This document shows, in pieces, positions 4,896 to 7,555 of a DNA stretch of 7,555 bases. The number at the start of each line of letters is the position of its first letter. The stretch's first letter is position 1. The position numbers and the translations under genes are program-made. The DNA is from Streptosporangiaceae bacterium (GTDB lineage: Bacteria > Actinomycetota > Actinomycetes > Streptosporangiales > Streptosporangiaceae), in contig JASIGD010000299.1 of NCBI GenBank assembly GCA_030045295.1, positions 1-7,555 of the forward strand, read 5' to 3'. Under the pieces are notes generated by a model that was not told the origin of the DNA, made no database searches, and saw only the letters and a list, made by a program, of their open reading frames with translations.

Positions 4896-6434
4896 ATGAG
4901 CGAAGTCGTGGTCGACGGTGGTCCGCTGACGGTCGAGGATGTCGTGGCGGTGGCGCGCGGCGAAGCGCGAGCCACGCTGGGCGCTAACGTCCGCGGGCAG
5001 ATGGAACCGAGCCGTTCGGTCGTGGTGCAGGCGCTCACCGGGGACGCGCCGGTGTACGGGGTTAACACGGGGTTCGGCGCGCTGGTCGATACGCCGATCG
5101 GGTCAGCCGACCTGACCACGCTGCAGGCCGCGATCGTCCGCTCGCACGCGGCCGCGACCGGCGAGCCGCTGGACGACCAGGTCGTGCGCGCGGTGCTCTT
5201 GCTGCGGGCGCGGACGCTCGCGGCGGGGTACTCCGGTGTCCGGGTCGAGCTGCCCGCCCGGCTGCTGGACCTGCTGTCGATGGACCTGCTGCCGGTGATC
5301 CCGGCCAAGGGGTCGGTGGGGGCCTCGGGAGACCTGGCCCAGCTCGCGCACCTGGCCCTGCCGCTGATCGGCGAGGGACGGCTGCGCGCCGCCGGCGACC
5401 CGCCGTCCGGCCGCCCGGCCGCGGAGGTGCTCGCCGAGCACGGGCTCAAGCCGCTGACGCTGGCCCCGAAGGAGGGCCTGTCGCTGGTCAACGGCACCGA
5501 GCCGATGCAGGCGCTGCTCGCGTTCTCGGTATCCGACGCCGCGATGCTGGTGCAGGCGGCGGACGTGGCCTGCGCTCTGTCGCTCGAAGCCCTGCTCGGC
5601 ACCGACCGGACCTACGACGAGCGGGTACAGGCGCTCCGGCCGCACCCGGGGCAGCTGGTCAGCGCGGCCAACCTGCGCGCGCTGCTCGCCGGGTCCCCGC
5701 TGATGGCCAGTCACCGGGACAGCAGGCACGCGGTACAGGACGCGTACTGCCTGCGCTGCGCGCCGCAAGTGCACGGGGCCGTTCGGGACGTGCTCGGCTT
5801 CGCCCGGCGGGTGCTCGTCACCGAGCTGGGCTCGGTGGTGGACAACCCGGTCATCGTGCCTGACGGCGAGGTCATGACCACGGGCAACTTCCACGGCGAG
5901 CCGCTCGCGTTCGCCGCCGACATGCTGGCGATGGGCCTGGCCGAGCTCGCGTCCATCAGCGAGCGGCGCGTCGACCGGATGCTCGACCCCGCGTTCTCCC
6001 GCGGCCTGCCGCCGTTCCTGGCTCCCGCGGCCGGAACGAACTCCGGCTTCATGCTGGCCCAGTACACCGCGGCCTCGCTGGTCAGCGAGAACAAGGTGCT
6101 CACCCACCCGGCCAGCGTGGATACCATCCCGACCTCGGGCAAACAGGAAGATCACGTGTCGATGGGCTGGACCGCGGTGCGCAAGCTGCGCGACGTGGTG
6201 GCCAACGTGCGCACCTGCCTGGCGGTGGAGATCTGCTGCGGCACGCAGGGGATCGACCTGCGTGCCCCGGTCGCGTCGCCGAGCGTGCCGCTCCAGGCGG
6301 TGCACGACCTGGTAAGGGAGTCGGTGCCGCGGATGGACGTCGACCGGGAAGTGGCCGGGCAGATTACGACCGTGGACGCGCTGCTGCCGGAGATATGCCA
6401 GGTGGCCGCCGGAGCCTGCGCGTCATTTGAGTAG
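4896..6434 (+). CDS. hutH: Histidine ammonia-lyase (histidase)
   Basis: A 512-residue cytosolic enzyme that removes ammonia from L-histidine to give trans-urocanate, the first step of histidine breakdown. The self-forming MIO cofactor triad A143-S144-G145 lies in GSVGASGDLAQL. Active-site counterparts of the Pseudomonas enzyme are present: Y54 in VYGVNTGFG, S83-H84 in RSHAAATGEPL, N199 in SLVNGTEP, Y284 and R287 in QDAYCLRCAPQVHGA, F332 in GNFHGEP, and E418 in GKQEDHVSM. H84 and E418 mark histidine rather than phenylalanine or tyrosine specificity. Length is standard and the gene is intact. It starts 35 nt after the ArsR-type regulator. No hutU, hutI or transporter is in view; a stand-alone hutH is known in Streptomyces. 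An aminomutase role is unlikely but not excluded. Confidence 0.95.
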   Translation: MSEVVVDGGPLTVEDVVAVARGEARATLGANVRGQMEPSRSVVVQALTGDAPVYGVNTGFGALVDTPIGSADLTTLQAAIVRSHAAATGEPLDDQVVRAVLLLRARTLAAGYSGVRVELPARLLDLLSMDLLPVIPAKGSVGASGDLAQLAHLALPLIGEGRLRAAGDPPSGRPAAEVLAEHGLKPLTLAPKEGLSLVNGTEPMQALLAFSVSDAAMLVQAADVACALSLEALLGTDRTYDERVQALRPHPGQLVSAANLRALLAGSPLMASHRDSRHAVQDAYCLRCAPQVHGAVRDVLGFARRVLVTELGSVVDNPVIVPDGEVMTTGNFHGEPLAFAADMLAMGLAELASISERRVDRMLDPAFSRGLPPFLAPAAGTNSGFMLAQYTAASLVSENKVLTHPASVDTIPTSGKQEDHVSMGWTAVRKLRDVVANVRTCLAVEICCGTQGIDLRAPVASPSVPLQAVHDLVRESVPRMDVDREVAGQITTVDALLPEICQVAAGACASFE

Positions 6435-6435
6435 C

Positions 6436-6469
6436 CGGCCGGATCGGCCGACGGGCCGCTGCCGCGGCC
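6436..6469. terminator. Two back-to-back GC hairpins between convergent genes
   Basis: CGGCCG-GAT-CGGCCG (6436-6450) and GGCCGC-TGCC-GCGGCC (6454-6469) are two perfect 6-bp-stem hairpins filling the 36-nt gap between the stops of hutH and the ssg-like gene. There is no T-tract on either side. U-less hairpin terminators are common in high-GC actinobacteria, and the symmetry would serve both directions. Confidence 0.55.
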
Positions 6470-6470
6470 G

Positions 6471-6941
6471 TCAGGCCTGGTCGAGCAGGTCGTTCAGCTC
6501 GGTCTCGATGTCGATGTGGTCGCTTTCCCGGCCAGGGGGGACGATTCTGTAGGTGCGCTGGAGAAACGCGGACATGGCGCGGGCCGGCGCTTCGAAGTGC
6601 GCCTGGCCGAATGGCGACGACAGCTCGATGTTCAGCACCGCGCCATCCGCGTCGGCCGCGCCGATCACGTCGAGGCCGTCGGCTTCGGCGCACGACCTGG
6701 CCGAGGGCCAGACCTGCACGTCTCCCTCGCCGTGACGCGACTCGATTCCGGAGGCGAGCAGGTCCCTGGCGAAAATCCACTCGACCGGCTCATCGGTGCC
6801 GACGTGGAACGCCATGCGCACCGCATACGGATCGCCGCCGCTGTAATAAAGGCTGGCAACAAGCGGGACAATCGTTTGCTGCGGGACGACGAGCCTCAGG
6901 CCGAGCTCAGCGGAGATCGTAGTGCTGCTGCTTCTGCTCAT
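6471..6941 (-). CDS. SsgA-family sporulation and cell-division regulator (SsgB-like)
   Basis: A 156-residue protein of the SsgA-like (SALP) family, found in actinobacteria with sporulation or complex septation. In Streptomyces SsgB helps place FtsZ at sporulation septa. Family blocks are plain: LGLRLVVPQQTIVPLVASL (13-31), SGGDPYAVRMAFH (34-46), EPVEWIFARDLLASG (51-65), GDVQVWPS (73-80), IELSSPFGQAHFEAPARAM (105-123), and the acidic tail IDIETELNDLL (143-153). Compared with SsgB as I recall it (about 137 residues), there is an extra stretch of about 15 residues around 82-101 between VWPS and the LSSP block. ATG 6941 gives the normal N-terminus; an AGGG about 10 nt upstream is a modest ribosome binding site. 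No membrane segment is seen. Which SALP subclass it belongs to is uncertain. Confidence 0.92.
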   Translation of the reverse strand: MSRSSSTTISAELGLRLVVPQQTIVPLVASLYYSGGDPYAVRMAFHVGTDEPVEWIFARDLLASGIESRHGEGDVQVWPSARSCAEADGLDVIGAADADGAVLNIELSSPFGQAHFEAPARAMSAFLQRTYRIVPPGRESDHIDIETELNDLLDQA

Positions 6942-7327
6942 CTGCTACCCATCCCTACTTAGCCCGCTCGCATGGGATCCTGCGCACTGCTCGGAAGACG
7001 CGGCCGGTTGATGCCTATGACGCATACGGAGGGTGAAGTTCTCCCAAGTGATCAGCATCCCGTTTTGCGCCTTTCGTACCCTGCCGGAGGTCGAGCCGTT
7101 GCCGTAGCCTTGACCTGGACAAATATCGTTCAGTTCGGTGAAACGGCGTTGCAGCAGTTTAGTGTTCCCGCGCGCTGATTGCATAGCTAGTCGTGTTGAC
7201 TCATAGGATTATCTACGAAACGTGCCGATATTGACACTGAAAGTAGTTGAACGTGGCCGATGCGTACGATTGCACGAATTTGCAGTTACAGAACGTTATC
7301 AGCCGCTTCGGGATCTATTGCGAACAT

Positions 7328-7354
7328 CGCCAGACGCCGGAGGGCGGTCTGGTG
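7328..7354 (+). repeat. Strong hairpin at the edge of the AT-rich stretch
   Basis: CCAGAC-GCC (7330-7338), loop GGAG and GGC-g-GTCTGG (7343-7352) form a 9-bp stem with one bulged G. It can be extended by a G-U pair and a C-G pair to 7328-7354. It sits where composition changes from AT-rich to GC-rich. It could be a terminator for a short transcript from the left, though no T-run follows. Confidence 0.5.
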
Positions 7355-7400
7355 CCCCGGCGTCGCGTCCGGCCGCATGCCCCGGGCCGCGAAGATGCGC

Positions 7401-7406
7401 TACCCT
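7401..7406 (+). promoter_or_regulatory. Possible -10 element for tRNA-Val
   Basis: TACCCT fits TANNNT and lies 68 nt before the mature tRNA-Val 5' end, giving a leader of about 60 nt. The expected -35 position (7377-7383, ATGCCCC) is poor, so this is a tentative call. Confidence 0.3.
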
Positions 7407-7425
7407 ATGGGAGCGCCGGTAGGAG

Positions 7426-7460
7426 GCTGCCGCGGGGGTTTCAGACCCTCGGCGGACAGC
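7426..7460 (+). repeat. Leader hairpin upstream of tRNA-Val
   Basis: GCTG-CCGC (7426-7433), GGGT (7436-7439), loop TTCAG, ACCC (7445-7448), GCGG (7452-7455) and CAGC (7457-7460) pair into a 12-bp interrupted stem with a small internal loop and one bulged A. It ends 14 nt before the tRNA. It is not a tRNA relic, because it lacks T-arm and anticodon-arm features. Confidence 0.5.
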
Positions 7461-7474
7461 GCGGGACCAGCGGC

Positions 7475-7546
7475 GGGCGATTGGCTCAGCGGGAGAGCGC
7501 CTCGTTCACACCGAGGAGGTCACTGGTTCGATCCCAGTATCGCCCA
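7475..7546 (+). tRNA. tRNA-Val (anticodon CAC)
   Basis: A 72-nt cloverleaf. The acceptor stem is GGGCGAT/ATCGCCC and the D arm GGCTCAGCGGGAGAGC. The anticodon stem is CCTCG/CGAGG with loop TTCACAC, and the anticodon CAC occupies 7507-7509, reading GUG. The T arm is ACTGG-TTCGATC-CCAGT and the discriminator is A. The 3' flank is CCCA, so CCA is not encoded directly after the discriminator. Only 9 nt remain to the window edge, so downstream tRNAs or an integrated element cannot be judged. Confidence 0.97.
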
Positions 7547-7555
7547 CCCAGCTCA

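Larger units (their letters stand above)
6942..7474. other. Long intergenic stretch, partly AT-rich, no convincing gene
   Basis: This 533-nt gap between the ssg-like start and tRNA-Val has short open frames on both strands, but none has family motifs, a ribosome binding site or the GC3 pattern of the neighbours. Base composition falls to 45% GC at 7201-7320, then returns to very GC-rich at about 7330. Promoter-like pieces are present: TTGACC 7110-7115, TTGACT 7195-7200, TAGGAT 7204-7209 and a consensus TTGACA 7231-7236. None pairs with a partner at the proper 16-18 nt spacing. It must contain the promoter of the ssg-like gene on the minus strand, which I could not place, and probably that of tRNA-Val. 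Confidence 0.6.

Noticed and set aside
5103..6305. Long 400-residue minus-strand frame opposite hutH
   Set aside because: It is an artefact of the high third-position GC of hutH; its translation is rich in His, Arg, Gly and Gln without domains, while hutH has all catalytic residues.
6972..7178. 68-residue + strand frame (and an opposing 79-residue frame at 6945-7184)
   Set aside because: No ribosome binding site, no recognisable motif, codon use unlike the neighbouring genes, and the two candidates overlap each other.
7222..7422. 66-residue GTG-started frame running into the tRNA-Val leader
   Set aside because: It has no ribosome binding site, crosses the 7328-7354 hairpin, and becomes a low-complexity Arg/Pro/Ala tail typical of chance frames in GC-rich DNA.
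7475..7555. tRNA-Val as the attachment site of an integrated element
   Set aside because: No integrase gene and no second copy of the tRNA 3' end occur in the window, and only 9 nt lie beyond it.
1..7555. CRISPR array, insertion sequence or phage genes
   Set aside because: No spaced repeat series, transposase motifs, terminal inverted repeats or phage-like genes were found on either strand.

Overview
The window looks like the chromosome of a high-GC, morphologically complex actinobacterium. Coding DNA is GC-rich with strong GC bias at third positions, start and stop codons often overlap (ATGA, GTGA), none of the three tRNA genes encodes its CCA end, and one gene is a clear SsgA-family protein, a family known from sporulating or mycelial actinobacteria. 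I cannot name the species.

Region 1 (1-3746, + strand) is a tightly packed operon. It runs: the last residues of a sensor histidine kinase, a NarL/LuxR-type response regulator, a metallo-beta-lactamase-fold hydrolase resembling the N-acyl-homoserine lactonase group, a beta-hydroxyacid dehydrogenase, a small cupin, and a second, divergent beta-hydroxyacid dehydrogenase. Adjacent genes overlap by 4 nt or lie 3-11 nt apart. The layout suggests a two-component system co-transcribed with a small oxidative pathway. One reading is that the hydrolase opens a lactone or ester and the dehydrogenases oxidise the resulting hydroxyacids. The substrate is unknown.

Region 2 (3754-3936, - strand) holds tRNA-Gly(GCC) followed by tRNA-Cys(GCA), transcribed toward the operon from a visible promoter near 3966-3994. 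The 3' end of tRNA-Cys lies 7 nt from the operon's last stop codon. A 16-bp tandem duplication sits across the 5' boundary of tRNA-Cys.

Region 3 (4081-6434, + strand) holds an ArsR-type regulator with a C-terminal domain carrying conserved-looking Cys/His motifs, probably made from a leaderless mRNA. It is followed 35 nt later by histidine ammonia-lyase (hutH). No other hut genes are in view.

Region 4 (6471-6941, - strand) is an SsgA/SsgB-like sporulation and cell-division gene that converges on hutH. Two back-to-back GC hairpins separate them.

Region 5 (6942-7474) is a 533-nt stretch without a convincing gene. Its middle is much poorer in GC than the rest (54 of 120 bases, 45%, at 7201-7320), and it ends in two strong hairpins. 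It leads into tRNA-Val(CAC) at 7475-7546, close to the right edge.
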